Assembly (NCBI GenBank): GCA_949775045.1
Contig: OX459096.1
Location: 33,165,160-33,229,159 of the forward strand
Origin: Metridium senile
Taxonomy: Eukaryota; Cnidaria; Anthozoa; Actiniaria; Metridiidae
DNA: 64,000 nucleotides
Direction of reading: 5' to 3'
The notes beneath the pieces were generated by a model that saw only the letters and a program-made list of their open reading frames with translations, was not told the DNA's origin and ran no database searches. The position numbers and the translations under genes are program-made. Below, piece by piece: positions 11,501 through 22,264 of this stretch (its first letter is position 1; each line of letters starts with the position of its first letter).

Positions 11501-14500
11501 TGCTTTTATGTATATTTGCATGTAGAAGTTTCACAAAAAATGTTGAATTGTGCATTCCAAGACTGAAATACATTGTTGGTTTCAAAGGTAGCAAATATAG
11601 ATTGATTTGCATTTCATATGAAGCTTAATATACAAAACATAACTCTAATACACTGTACTGACATAATGGCATAAACTGCACAATGCATTTTGGTCTTGCA
11701 TGGAATGTACTATTCAGTATTCATAAGTCAAACTCTTTCTGGAATAGTTATATATTGTATATACCGTATATATGTATGATTACATCCTGTTGCAGAAGGA
11801 TAAGAGCACATATTTATACAAAAATCTAATTTAATTAACATCCAGATAAACTAGTATTTTGAATTTTGCATCTCATTTATATTTGTATATTTGACTGTAT
11901 ATATATAAATACACCATTTCGAAATATGGCGGCCAATTTGAATAACAATTCTTCTTGACTGTCCAGCCTCGCATACATGTGAAAACTCTATTGTTTTCCA
12001 ACTTGAACACGAGGCTAGACAGTCAAAAACAATAAGAGTATGCCATATTTAGATTCGGTCTATGTGTACCACAATCATTCTGTACTTGAGGGTATGCATG
12101 TATAATTACTTTTATACTACATATTCTCAATTTCAGAAAGGTTGTGGTTTATGTACATGTACATGTACATATATATAATTATACCAATACCTTAATATTC
12201 GGTGTATCTTTTTATGATTTTTTTTATATTTACGTGTGTTTAAAAGGATAAGAACATTCATTGCAGAATATTAAGTTGTCCTTCAGTAGCATTTTGGAAG
12301 GTATTATGAGAGTAGGTTTGAGGCCATGTACTATACTGTATTTATTTATTTGGATCTATCTTCTGATGATGTCGGCGTCCAACAAAAGCTCAAGACCCAA
12401 ATAAATAAATACAGTAGTACATGGCCTCAAACCTACTCTCATAATTTATTGCAGTGTTTTTAGCTTGCATCTTTTTAGATAATTAGCCTAAGTTACTACA
12501 AGGTGTGCATATACTGCAATCAAGTATATATATATATATCAATATAATGAAAATGGGTCGCAATGTTTTTAAGTGATTTTAGGCGTTTTAAGGCGATTTA
12601 GCGCGTTTTAAGGCGATTTAGCGCGTTTTAAGGCGATTTAGTGCAATTTAGCGCGATTTAAGGTCCGGGGGCAGGCCTTAAAGTGTACTAGTTTCAATAA
12701 CTATTTTTTTGGTGCTGTTACACAGTACATTGTTCTCAGCAACTTGCTCACAATGCTGAAAAGTGCTGAAAAAAGTGTACACTGTGTAACAATGCCATTG
12801 GTTCCAGCGGAGTGGGACTCTTGAGGGAATCAAATATATCAACTGAATACAGTAATAGCCCACGTATAATAATATGAATTTTTCAATTTAGCCTAAATAG
12901 GTTCTCATATAAATGGTACTTAAACCTTACTAGGTTCTTATGTGAAGGGGCTTAAAATGAACAATTTTAGTCTAACAGGTTCTTACAACCCAGGTTCTTA
13001 TACGTGGGCTATTACTGTATGCTCGTCGTATTTCCATGAAATAAAAATTAGCGATTTGGTATCTTTTTGGGGAAACGTTTTGAGAAGACACTTTGTGGTA
13101 TCTTTTATGGCGGGGTTAAAATCTTCAGTCACGCGGTTTTTAAAAGAACTTTACTGTTATCTCTTAAGGCCGATTTACACGGCACGATTTTCGCCTAAGT
13201 CTATCGCATGCAACTTGACTTACTGCTGATTTACACATGCACAACTTGTCGCACAACACACGGAAAAGTCTCGTACGATTTCGAGTGAAGCCAGCCTTGC
13301 TTTTTTCTTAAAATAATCTTTATATGAGCATTAGAAATGTACTGGTTCCTTGCTCCATTAGGTAATAAGTCTTTTTGTTCTCTCGGTAGTAAAGAATGAT
13401 ATTTTTCTGACTCTTTTACCTTTCTTTTTCGTCGAAATATCAGCACAACCGGCAGCTTTGTTTTTAACCGCCATTTTGTGCAAAAACACTCCACGGTACC
13501 CCACAAAGAAGTTTTGTTACATGATACGTCACTTTTTTACCATATTTGGCTACGACGGCTACGATTGTCGTAGCATTTTAAAACATGTTTTAAAATCCTA
13601 CAACTTTTTTCTTGTCGTACACAACAGTTGTAAGCAAGTTGTAGGTTTGATTTACACGAAGCAATTCGTGTTGTAAGGGTGGCGTAAACAAGTTGCGTGC
13701 GACAGTTGTAGGGAAAAGTTGTACCGTGTAAACCGGCCTTTAGGATTTTTTTTTGAAAATTTACGACGAGCATACCCGCGACACTTTAACTCCTGATTCC
13801 CCACTATACCCGGGTTAGAGATTTTTTGATACCTTGATCGGCTGTAAGCTGGTATCGGATCTCCTTTATTCGTTACTCGGCTACCATTTACCATAACACG
13901 GACAATTCCCCGTGCACGCTCTGCAAACTGAACAAACAAAATGTTAACCTCAACCTTCCCTTGTGTCAGAGTCAAAAGTTTGCGTCTTCTGAACGAATTG
14001 GACTGAATCAGAGTAATGGACTCGGAATGAATCGGGAGGTTTCCATGTTCTTCAGTAATTCCGATTCCAACTGAAAGCCCTGAATATCGGAGCCAGAAGC
14101 AAAATTAATTACCTTCTGTGATGCTTGTCCCCAGTAGGGGGTGAAGAGATTGCAAGATGAAGAATTAGGACACGAGGTATAATCAATGCCATCACTTGTG
14201 TTCTTAGATAGTAAAGGATTACCACACCACAATAACTCATTCATCATATAACTGCAAACAAAGAATAAACTACATCAGTTTACAGATTAATATTACCACA
14301 CCACAATAACTCATTCATCATATAACTGCGAACAAAGAATAAACTACATCAGTTTACAGATTAATATTACCACACCACAATAACTCATTCACCATATAAC
14401 TATGAACAAATAATAAACTACATCAGTTTACAGATTACCACACCACAACAACTCATTCATCATATAACTATAAACAAAGAATAAACTACATCAGTTTACA

Positions 14501-17500
14501 GATTACCACATCACAACAAATCATTCATCATATCACTGCGAACAAAGAATAAACAACATCAGTTTACAGATTACCACACCACAACAACAACTCATTCATC
14601 ATATAACTATAAACAAACAATAAACTAATACAGTTTAATAAACTACACCAGTTTAATTTACATGCATATCAATACACAACACCGTCTCATTCACCATATA
14701 ACTACGATTACATGCAATGATGCACACCAAAAAAAAAGTTGGCTAAGGTTTTTGTTGTTGCTTGTTGTATGTTGCATACCAAGCCCGAAATGCACTATGG
14801 ATGATATGAATTCTTGCTCCAAACTTTGTCTGCATTGTTTTCCAGCATATTTTATTCTGTGCTGACACTATTTTTAAATAATATCAGCACATGCAGAATA
14901 AAATATGCTGGAAATTTGAATATAACTAACTTAAGCTTGGTAAGCAACATACAACAAATCCTTCACCAATTCATTAAAAAAGACAAATTATAAACAAAAG
15001 TAGTTCTCGGCAAGATTCGATTGCAGGCAATACTATCGTCATCATCATTGTTATTATTACCATCCGGTTATCATCATTATCATAATCATCACCATCACAA
15101 GTCATAATTATAGCATCACCTGTTCATTATCATCATGTTCGTCATCGTTATAATCATAATCATCATAATTGTCATCATTGTTATAATCATAATCATCATA
15201 ATTGTCATCACCATCATGATCGTCATCATTGTTATAACTATATAATCATTATGATTGTCATCGCCATCATGATCGTCATCATTGTTATAATCATAATCAT
15301 CATAATATTCATCGCCATCATGATCGTCATCATTGTTATAATCATAATCATCATAATTTTCATCGCCATCATGATCGTCATCATTGTTACAATCATAATC
15401 ATCATAATTGTCATCGCCATCATGATCATCATCATTGTTATAATCATAATCATCATAATTTTCATCGCCATCATGATCGTCATCATTATGATCGTCATTG
15501 TTATAATCATAATCACCGTAATTGTCATCGCCATTATGTTCGTCATCATTGTTATAATCATAATCATCATGATTGTCATCGCCATCATGATCGTCATCAT
15601 TGTTACAATCATAATCATCATGATTGTCATCGCCATCATGATCGTCATCATTGTTACAATCATAATCATCATGATTGTCATCGCCATCATGATCGTCATC
15701 ATTGTTACAATCATAATCATCATGATTGTCATCGCCATCATGATCGCCATTATGATCGTTATAATCATAATCATCATGAATGTCATCGCCATCATGATCG
15801 TCATCGTCATCGTTATGATCATAACCATCATGATTGTGCCGCCATCATCATCACATCATCAATTGTCATTCATACCCTTCTAACGTATCTTCTAGTGTAG
15901 TATATCGAAGATCGAAGTCAGAATACGAATGAACGGCCTTGTAAGTACCAGACCAGAACAGACTCTGTAGAATAAAAAAAAACATCTTATAAACCAACCT
16001 GCATGGCAAAGTCCATTTTGTATGGACGACAGGACACCAAATAACAAAAAGATTAGTATCGAGTTTTCAACCCTGATTACATTAGTTTCAAAATGCCTAA
16101 AGTGAAGGATTTTTCAGTGCAGCGCACTCGTTACAAAATCAAAAAACACTCTGATAACATATAGCAAGAAACTCTATAAAACATGATATGATAAAAACAG
16201 ATTTGCATGTGACTACTGTTTCCTAAGGGGTAAGTATTATAGCGGAGCTCCGCGCGGGCCGAAGGCCCGCGCAAGCGGAGCACCATACTTAAGAAAAAAT
16301 GGTAACCCATCGAGTTGATTTTTCGTCGACCGACACGTAGGATCGCGGGCGCGCACGTCCGTACAACGTGCCCATCGCGATACTGATTGGCTGTTACATT
16401 TGGTCGGGAAAGTGATGCGCGCGCGCACGGAATAGCAGAGCCCGAAAGCAGGTTTTTCTTTTATCGACAAAAAAGTCAAACAAACAACAAAATACAATGT
16501 TTAAAATATCAACTGAGAAAGATGAACATCGAAGAAAACAAAGATAGTTTTGGCCGAAGAAGAAATTAAACTCAGGCCGGATACAAAAATGAAGAAATTT
16601 AACAGTAGAAATAAAAGAAAACGACTGAAAGGCCAAGAAAACGTGTCTGCAGATAAAACTTCTTGGAAGAATAAAGACTACCAAAGAAGAAAATAAACTT
16701 CAAGGAGATAAAAATGAAGAAATTTATCTCAAGAAAAGGAAAAGACTGAAAGGCCAATAAGCAATTATTGGATGAGGTTGAGTATGATATCGTAAATTAT
16801 CAAGACCGAGGTCTGTGTTATCTGCCGAAGCCTCCTGGTTGAGGCAGATAATACTGACTCGAGGTCTTGATAATTTACGATATCATGCGAAAACCGAATT
16901 CAATAATTGTTTTATTATACATTTTTTAAAGTAAAAGTACAATTATAATCAGGTAAAAGAGACAATAACAAGCAAATCTCGCTGCCATTTTCACATCAAC
17001 TCCCTAAGAACGGAGAGAGCCTGGGAACTTGACAGTGATAACTACAGACAATACAATTATCACTGTCAAGTTCACATGCTATTCAGATTTAGCCGTGTGC
17101 TCTCAGCCAATCAGATTCAATGTAGTTAGTAAAATGTATAATAAGAACACTTGTCTGTAGATAAAACTTCGTAGAAGAATAAAGACTACAGCAACGTAAA
17201 AGAATAGAAAATGAAGCGACTTTATTCGTTATGAAAACTATCTTCAAAATGCTTCCTTCAGTACAGTTTATTTATGAATTTTCAAGCTTGGCAGTTAATT
17301 AACTATGATCCATGCTTAATTCATCAAAACTGATTCAAGTACATACATGTATTCGTCAAAATATTATCGATGTCATCCAGAAGAAGAAAACCTCAGGAAA
17401 ATAATCACCGATAAAGTAAGTTCAACGAATTATTTTTTCAAGTCAGTCTTTTGAGAGGAGATTTATTTAGAGATTTATTTATGCAATTTTCACATCCTCA

Positions 17501-20500
17501 TAAACGGAAAACATTAAAAATGAATTAAGATACAAATATAATTCAAAATTAGTTGAATAACTCTTGTTTATTTTTTTTCGGTCCGGTATCCTGTGATTCG
17601 CGCGCTGTGATTGGCTAGCGAGCGGGCCAGTTTTTCACGATCTGCCCGGTCCGCGGTATCCTGTTCGTTGGTACCATTTCTTCCCAGCGATATTAATTTT
17701 TGAAAAATCTTCTTTAATATATAGGTAATTGTTAATTATGGTAATTTATCGAACAAAATAGTAGGAGATCTAGAATTCTGAATTGACCAAAACACTGACA
17801 GAATGGACAGAATGTGATAACCGACTGAGAGAAAATTAAAAGCTACATGGCGAGTGTTGGTTGTTTTTGCAAACATAAGCAAAGTTGAGAAAATCAAATC
17901 AATATTGCAAAAACTCACGAGAGAATACACGAGAATACACAAAAGGTTGTGATAATACACCAGGTTTTTTTTTAATTTTCTAAAGAATATAAAGCTCGTT
18001 CACATACCTCGATAAAAGTTGAAAAATATACTTGTAGTTTTTATCTTTCCTTGCATTGTAAACAACACGGCGGTGAATTGAGCTATCTTTCTTGATGAGA
18101 TATGTCTTTGCTTTTCAGTCACTTTTAAAATGCTATAAATTCACGAGAAGTTTATGTACAAAGTCTACAACGTTTTCGAAGTAAGGAAGTGTTCTTGTCT
18201 TTCTTTTTCTGCACACAAAAGGATAAACAATCTTGAAAAAGGTCGATTTGCTTGATTCAAAGTCCTACGACACAGACAAATTAATTCCTTCAACAGTTGT
18301 CGGTGACTTCGACTAAATTTCTTATTTCTTGTCATTTATCGAAAAATAAGCTTCAGTAGGCTTTTTTCTTGATGCAAACGTCCACAAGAACGACGAATTT
18401 CAACTCGTTTCAACATCCATCTTGGTTCACTCAGTGTTCGTGTCAGCTAAAATCCTTTGTAAAACTTGTTTTTTGTTTCTTGACTTTCTTTGATGTTGAG
18501 ATATAAACAAAACCCTTTCTCTTTAAACGATATTTGATTTGGAATGATGGAGAAAGCTGCAGTAATTTAAAATATTTTAGAATTAAAATTTCTGTAAGTT
18601 TGTCGAGGCGCCGTCACACTGAATGAAAACCGGTTTCTGACAACCCGCTCTTTTTCAGTAAAACTACTGGGAAGCCATTTGAAAGCAACGCGCGTCGTAC
18701 AAATATCAAAAACATTAATGGAGAGAGAATAAAAAATAAAAATAAGTTATTTACCGGCTAGAGGTCGGTCCGTATAGTGAAAAACTGCCCTCGGCGGACC
18801 TCGGTCCGTACATCCAAGACCTCGGGCAGTTTTTCACTATACGGACCTCCCAGCCGGTAAATAACATATATTTATTTTAGACTTTTTAGGCCTACTAAAC
18901 GAGCTTTTTTAGTAGTTTTTCCTTCGAAATTGTACGAGGTTATTTTTACAAACAAAATGATGTTTTACACAAACTTATTCATTATAAAATACCTTGTTTT
19001 AACTTCTTTGTCTTTTCAAATCGATCTTGTGTTGGTAGAACTGATTCTTGAGGCTCTTAATTCCATTTCAGGTTGTTTTTTGTTTGTTTGAATTTTAAAA
19101 TTTGCCGTGATATCTTTTTAGTAAATCTTACGATGAAAACTATATTTTACAAAGAAAATGCTATAGAATTTCTTTTTTTACTTCTAATATATAGTTACCA
19201 CACTATTAAGTTCTAGTTGAAGTGAATCTTTTGTCCATTTGAAGCTCAAAAGCTTGATTTTTCTCAGTGTATTTCCTTGTGTTTAAAGCGAATTTGAAGG
19301 TTCATGGGCGTTTGCAAACGCGCCAGCTAGAAATTTTGTCACGCGGTGACGTGACACAATGTCACGTGTGTCACGAATTTTCGCGCGATTTTACCTAAAA
19401 ATGAAATCTAAAAATTCATATCTTTCAAAAACGCGTGGATACCCCTAATTTGACTTCGCTAGAAATGTTATAGTGATATCGAAGTTTTTTTCTAAGTTGA
19501 TATTTTAAAAATAAAAATGGTTTTGGTTTGACACTTAGTCAATAATACGGTATACACACAAAATCTTTTTTTCGTGATTTTGGCCAAAAAGCTATTATAA
19601 AACATAGCTGTCTGCGTGATAAATAACATTTTTGACTTAAAGTCGAAAAAAAATATGTCTTAGATTATTATTTCACGTTTATTTCTTGAGTATCTCTTAA
19701 CAATATGAAATAGTATTTCTTTAAAATTCGCAAAAATACACAATAATTAACAATAATTATCTCGCTTCGATGCGAGGTGACCCCCAATATTTTTTCCCTT
19801 TTAGATAGTCCATTGGGTGTTTGAAATAACTGGTATAGTTTCAATGAAATAAAAATGGTTCATATTTTAAAAACATAAACGGTTTAGGTTGGATTTTTTT
19901 ATTTAGTCAATAATTCATCATGCACATATATAAAATATCTTTTTCATAATTTGAGCATAAAATTATTGAAAAATATAGTACTTTGTATGCGTGATAAATA
20001 AGGTTTTTGAATTTTTATCGAAAATATATATATCGCAGATTATTATTTGCTCAGAAAGTAAATAATTCTGTTCCACCTATATCTATGATTTTGTAGTTGT
20101 CTTTTGCGGTTACGTAACTAAAATAATTACAGTTCAGATTGGGCATGGCCAATGCACAAAAACTATTTACATGCACATATTGATGTTGTAGGAACAATTT
20201 AAACTGGAGCTCCGCTATTAGGTATTACCTAATTTGTATATTAAAGGACTACCCGACCGTGACAACCAACAACACCCATCCCCCTCCCCCACTGGTCTAT
20301 CAAGAAAACGTGATTGTCGCGTGACAACATTCAACACGACTCAACATGTCCCACTTCCTGTTTGGTTAGCCGCTGTTTAAGCTTTTACTCTGTCATTTGA
20401 GTAAACACTATTCACATGTACTAACTCGTTTTTGCATGCAGTTTAATAGTAACTGTGGATTCATTGACTGTGATTTACTCAGTTACTTGAGTGGCCATTA

Positions 20501-21075
20501 TTGGATTAGTTGCTATTGTAAGGACTAACTTATTGAATTTAGTCCTCATTATTATTTTTAATTCGATCCACACTTTAAAATGAATTAATGACTAACTACT
20601 ATATGAAGAGCTAAAGCTCGAAACGTCAGTAAACTTAAACTTTTTAACGGTGTTACAAATTTCATTATATTACCTATCGTTTATATCAAATACCAACTCA
20701 GCCTATACTAGTTTACTCACTAGTTTCCAACTATTTGAATTAGATAAATAATCAAGGTCATTTAATTATTCGATGACATTCGCTTACCTTATTTACTATA
20801 TTGCTTGCAGTCAGTAATTCAAAGAACGGCTTGTAATCACTGAAGGTCAGCTTACAAGGATCTTTAAACGCAAAGCTCGCAGTAAAAGTCTCCAATAATT
20901 CTGTACAGTTTGTTGCCTTCTGTGTTGCAGGCTGCATTTTAAACTGTTTGTAATACCAACACCTACCAAGCACAATCTTCTTGAGATTTAAAGTGGTTCC
21001 TGCACTATTTCCCTTGTTTATTTGAGCAAGCAAAGCCATGCAGAAATACACCATACATAAATGGTTAGACATCAT
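5566..21075 (-). CDS. ADP-ribosyl cyclase (CD38/BST1 family), 8 exons, complete
   Basis: Enzyme family converting NAD+ to cyclic ADP-ribose/ADP-ribose outside the cell or in vesicles. Exons (minus): 20788-21075, 15876-15964, 14113-14251, 13833-13927, 7716-7808, 6915-7001, 6096-6182, 5566-5689. They have GT-AG borders, compatible phases and total 1002 nt (333 aa). Signal peptide about 1-25. Active-site counterparts of human CD38 are visible: Trp100 (SLFWSG), Glu121 (TLEDT), Trp166 (PYWGQ) and catalytic Glu210 (GKYELP). Human Asp155 is replaced by Asn130. Ten ectodomain cysteines (39, 57, 74, 135, 153, 159, 238, 259, 271, 280) fit five conserved disulfides; the CD38-specific pair (human 119/201) is Val94 and Arg178 here. 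A hydrophobic segment at 298-323 followed by IRRKN predicts a type I membrane protein, unlike type II CD38. The exon count matches human CD38. The introns are crowded with transposons. Confidence 0.93.
6306..6563. mobile_element. Short element with subterminal CGCCTAATCTCG repeats and 6-bp TSD
   Basis: Termini AGGACTG... and ...CAGGCCT form an imperfect inverted repeat extending about 35 bases, flanked by ATATAA on both sides (6300-6305 and 6564-6569). The inside is almost entirely arrays of a short word (CGCCTAATCTCG and variants). It lies in the intron between cyclase exons 6 and 7. The termini resemble those of the elements at 8180-12678 and 37670-37845, so all three look like one broad family. 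No coding capacity. Confidence 0.6.
7360..7619. mobile_element. Foldback MITE with 7-bp target duplication
   Basis: The two ends are long imperfect inverted repeats (CACAGATAGCCCAAGCTA at the left; the right arm reads back as CACAGGTAGCCCAAGCTA), each containing AGCAATATGACGAAATAT further in. GTTCTAG flanks the element directly on both sides (7353-7359, 7620-7626), a probable target-site duplication. No ORF of its own. It is in the intron between cyclase exons 5 and 6. Confidence 0.7.
8887..9153. mobile_element. Foldback element with about 85-base arms
   Basis: The left arm (from 8887) and right arm (ending 9153) are near-perfect inverted repeats of about 85 bases, sharing GTATACACCTATTTCAAT and GATCTGAGACCGATAGGAAT. 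About 100 bases of loop separates them. Nested inside the 4.5-kb element. No coding capacity. Confidence 0.75.
10273..11089. mobile_element. Foldback element, 172-bp arms, perfect 8-bp TSD
   Basis: Arms 10273-10444 and 10918-11089 are inverted repeats of 172 bases, starting TAGCCTGCGTGCAGCCCC. The flanks are a perfect 8-base duplication, GCTAAGAT (10265-10272 and 11090-11097). An 8-bp target duplication is characteristic of hAT and P superfamilies. The arms contain mirrored short ORFs that are repeat shadows, not genes. The central 470 bases are unique AT-rich sequence. Nested inside the larger 8180-12678 element. Confidence 0.85.
12303..12445. mobile_element. Small palindromic element
   Basis: Arms of about 50 bases (ATTATGAGAGTAGGTTTGAG at the left, its reverse complement at the right) surround a short loop containing CTGATGATGTCGGCGTCC. 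The loop was checked as a possible ribozyme because of CTGATGA but lacks the GAAA half of a hammerhead. Probably a MITE nested in the 4.5-kb element. Confidence 0.65.
13168..13738. mobile_element. Inverted-repeat element with TTAA-like flanks
   Basis: The left end GGCCGATTTACACGGCACGA and the reverse complement of the right end (GGCCGGTTTACACGGTACAA) match at most positions. Inside, words such as ACAACTTGTCGCACAAC and AAGTTGTAGG recur in both orientations. The flanks read TTAA at left and TTTA at right, suggesting a degraded TTAA target duplication as in piggyBac or Kolobok. No transposase. Intron between cyclase exons 4 and 5. Confidence 0.55.
14218..14645 (-). repeat. Tandem array of duplicated exon-3 splice acceptors
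   Basis: Six units of 74 or 68 bases begin at about 14221, 14295, 14369, 14437, 14505 and 14573. The first unit contains the real 5' end of cyclase exon 3 (acceptor at 14252/14251). Each further unit repeats the pyrimidine-rich tract, an AG acceptor (GCAG, ATAG or TATAG) and the first 30 or so exon bases (minus strand: ATGATGAATGAGTTATTGTG). A decayed seventh unit lies around 14670-14710. Use of an upstream copy would add sequence that soon meets a TAA in the exon frame, so correct splicing must favour the copy next to the complete exon. Confidence 0.85.
14763..14957. repeat. Long palindrome in cyclase intron
   Basis: Outer arms (TTGTTGTATGTTGCATACC and its near reverse complement at 14935-14957) and inner arms around CCAGCATATTTTATTCTGTG (14842) and its reverse complement (ending 14911) fold into one hairpin. 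Probably a MITE. No coding capacity. Confidence 0.65.
15040..15840. repeat. 51-bp minisatellite
   Basis: About 12-15 copies of a 51-base unit built from CATCATGATCGTCATCATTG and ATAATCATAATCATCAT words; the copies at about 15573, 15624 and 15675 are nearly identical. Open in several frames on both strands (Ile/Met/Val-rich) only because of its repeat composition, so the long ORFs here are artefacts. It ends about 35 bases from the donor of cyclase exon 2. Confidence 0.9.
16762..16909. mobile_element. Palindromic MITE (CAATTATTG termini)
   Basis: Arms contain ATGATATCGTAAATTATCAAG at left and its reverse complement at right, around a loop with TCTGCCGAAGCCTCCTGG. Termini are CAATTATTG/CAATAATTG. 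A related copy with the same termini lies at 47486-47615. No coding capacity. Confidence 0.7.
18746..18865. mobile_element. 120-bp hairpin MITE
   Basis: GTTATTTACCGGCT... at the left and ...AGCCGGTAAATAAC at the right are inverted, and the arms continue through GGTCCGTATAGTGAAAAACT. Palindromic over nearly the whole length. Intron 1 of the cyclase gene. Confidence 0.75.
20560..20680 (+). mobile_element. Decayed Penelope-like terminal fragment
   Basis: Contains GAAGAGCTAAAGCTCGAAACG followed about 25 bases later by ACGGTGTTAC and then ATTTCATTATATTACCTAT. The same order of words occurs at 29395-29475. The GAAGAGC...GCTCGAAAC part resembles stem II and the GAAA box of a hammerhead ribozyme, but the CTGATGA box is not intact. 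Assignment to a Penelope-like end is from family resemblance and is tentative. Confidence 0.4.
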
Positions 21076-21447
21076 GCATGTAGGTATGTATCAATTGATC
21101 TTGATTTCCTAGAAACGTCTTTATAAAGTCACGACGCGTGCGCTGATCCGTTTCGTGTTTAGACTGATCTGCTCTCAAATTCTCCCAAACGTATCTTTGG
21201 TTTTCATAAGGGTTTAAAAACACAGACGACGTATTTCATTTCTTAATTAAATCGTTAAGTTAAGTAAACAATACTATCACTGCATACGGGGGTAGGGGGA
21301 TTTGTCATTCATACGACCTTCCTTATATATATTTATAAATATATAAATATAAGAGTGCTCGATACTTTATGTAGAGCGAATCGTGTTGTTCGTATATAGG
21401 TTATAAGAGGAGAAATTACACGGCTATCTACAGAACTGTTTTGTGAG

Positions 21448-21494
21448 TCTATGACTCAGTCACTCATCAGACTATGACTCAGTCACTCATCAGG
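21448..21494. promoter_or_regulatory. Tandem AP-1-like sites upstream of the cyclase start
   Basis: A 23-base unit is repeated twice in tandem; each has TGACTCA and CACTCATCA words, giving consensus AP-1/CREB-family half sites in both orientations. It lies about 370-420 bases upstream of the cyclase ATG (minus strand). Regulatory function is inference from position and motif only. Confidence 0.35.
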
Positions 21495-21680
21495 AGAGTT
21501 TCGAAAGGTTGTAAAGGTTGTAGTTTCTGAGTTATACATATTAACATATCTAATAATATGCATTTTCTAAATAACTACTCATAAAAGCAAAATGTACTTT
21601 TTTGATAACTACCTTTGTGAGAGGTAGAAAGGATAAAAAAATTATTTTGGTAAGAATAAAATTCACCCGAATGAAACCAA

Positions 21681-22264
21681 TCAACCAACCAACCAACCAA
21701 CCAACCAACCAACCAACCAACCAACCAACCAACCAACCAACCAACCAACCAACCAACCAACCAACCAACCAACCAACCAACCAACCAACCAACCAACCAA
21801 CCAACCAACCAACCAACCAACCAACCAACCAACCAACCAACCAACCAACCAACCAACCAACCAACCAACCAACCAACCAACCAACCAACCAACCAACCAA
21901 CCAACCAACCAACCAACCAACCAACCAACCAACCAACCAACCAACCAACCAACCAACCAACCAACCAACCAACCAACCAACCAACCAACCAACCAACCAA
22001 CCAACCAACCAACCAACCAACCAACCAACCAACCAACCAACCAACCAACCAACCAACCAACCAACCAACCAACCAACCAACCAACCAACCAACCAACCAA
22101 CCAACCAACCAACCAACCAACCAACCAACCAACCAACCAACCAACCAACCAACCAACCAACCAACCAACCAACCAACCAACCAACCAACCAACCAACCAA
22201 CCAACCAACCAACCAACCAACCAACCAACCAACCAACCAACCAACCAACCAACCAACCAACCAA
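21681..22264. repeat. (CCAA)n tetranucleotide array, about 580 bp
   Basis: Roughly 145 uninterrupted copies of AACC/GGTT. It reads as PTNQ repeats on the plus strand and LVGW repeats on the minus strand in all frames, so long ORFs here are not genes. It lies upstream of the cyclase gene and just before the duplicated segment. Confidence 0.97.

Larger units (their letters stand above)
8180..12678. mobile_element. 4.5-kb inverted-repeat element with GCGATTTAAGG subterminal arrays
   Basis: Left end AGGCCTGCCCCTGGACC and the reverse complement of the right end (AGGCCTGCCCCCGGACC) match over about 26 bases with one mismatch, and TAAAGT flanks both sides (8174-8179, 12679-12684). Just inside each end are arrays of a short word (GCGATTTAAGGC; 8195-8400 and 12555-12660). 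The interior holds no recognisable transposase and contains three nested foldbacks (8887-9153, 10273-11089, 12303-12445). It sits in the intron between cyclase exons 4 and 5. Interpretation as a large non-autonomous or decayed DNA transposon is inference; a 6-bp target duplication occurs in few superfamilies (IS3EU and Dada among them). Confidence 0.65.
16240..20217. mobile_element. Possible 4-kb inverted-repeat element in cyclase intron 1
   Basis: TAGCGGAGCTCC at 16240 recurs inverted at the end (GGAGCTCCGCTA, ending 20217), and both flanks begin with TTA, a possible 3-bp duplication. The left end continues into a GC-rich hairpin (16243-16285). No transposase ORF was recognised inside. Only 12 terminal bases match, so this could be two independent short elements rather than one. 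Confidence 0.35.

Noticed and set aside
12360..12400. CTGATGATGTC as a hammerhead core
   Set aside because: No GAAA box or stem II partner follows; it is the loop of a palindromic element.
15040..15840. CRISPR-like array
   Set aside because: Units are contiguous with no unique spacers; it is a minisatellite in an animal intron.
15238..15883. About 200-aa Ile/Met-rich ORFs on both strands
   Set aside because: Produced by the 51-bp minisatellite; no conserved protein features. The last bases of the plus-strand ORF overlap cyclase exon 2 in the wrong orientation.
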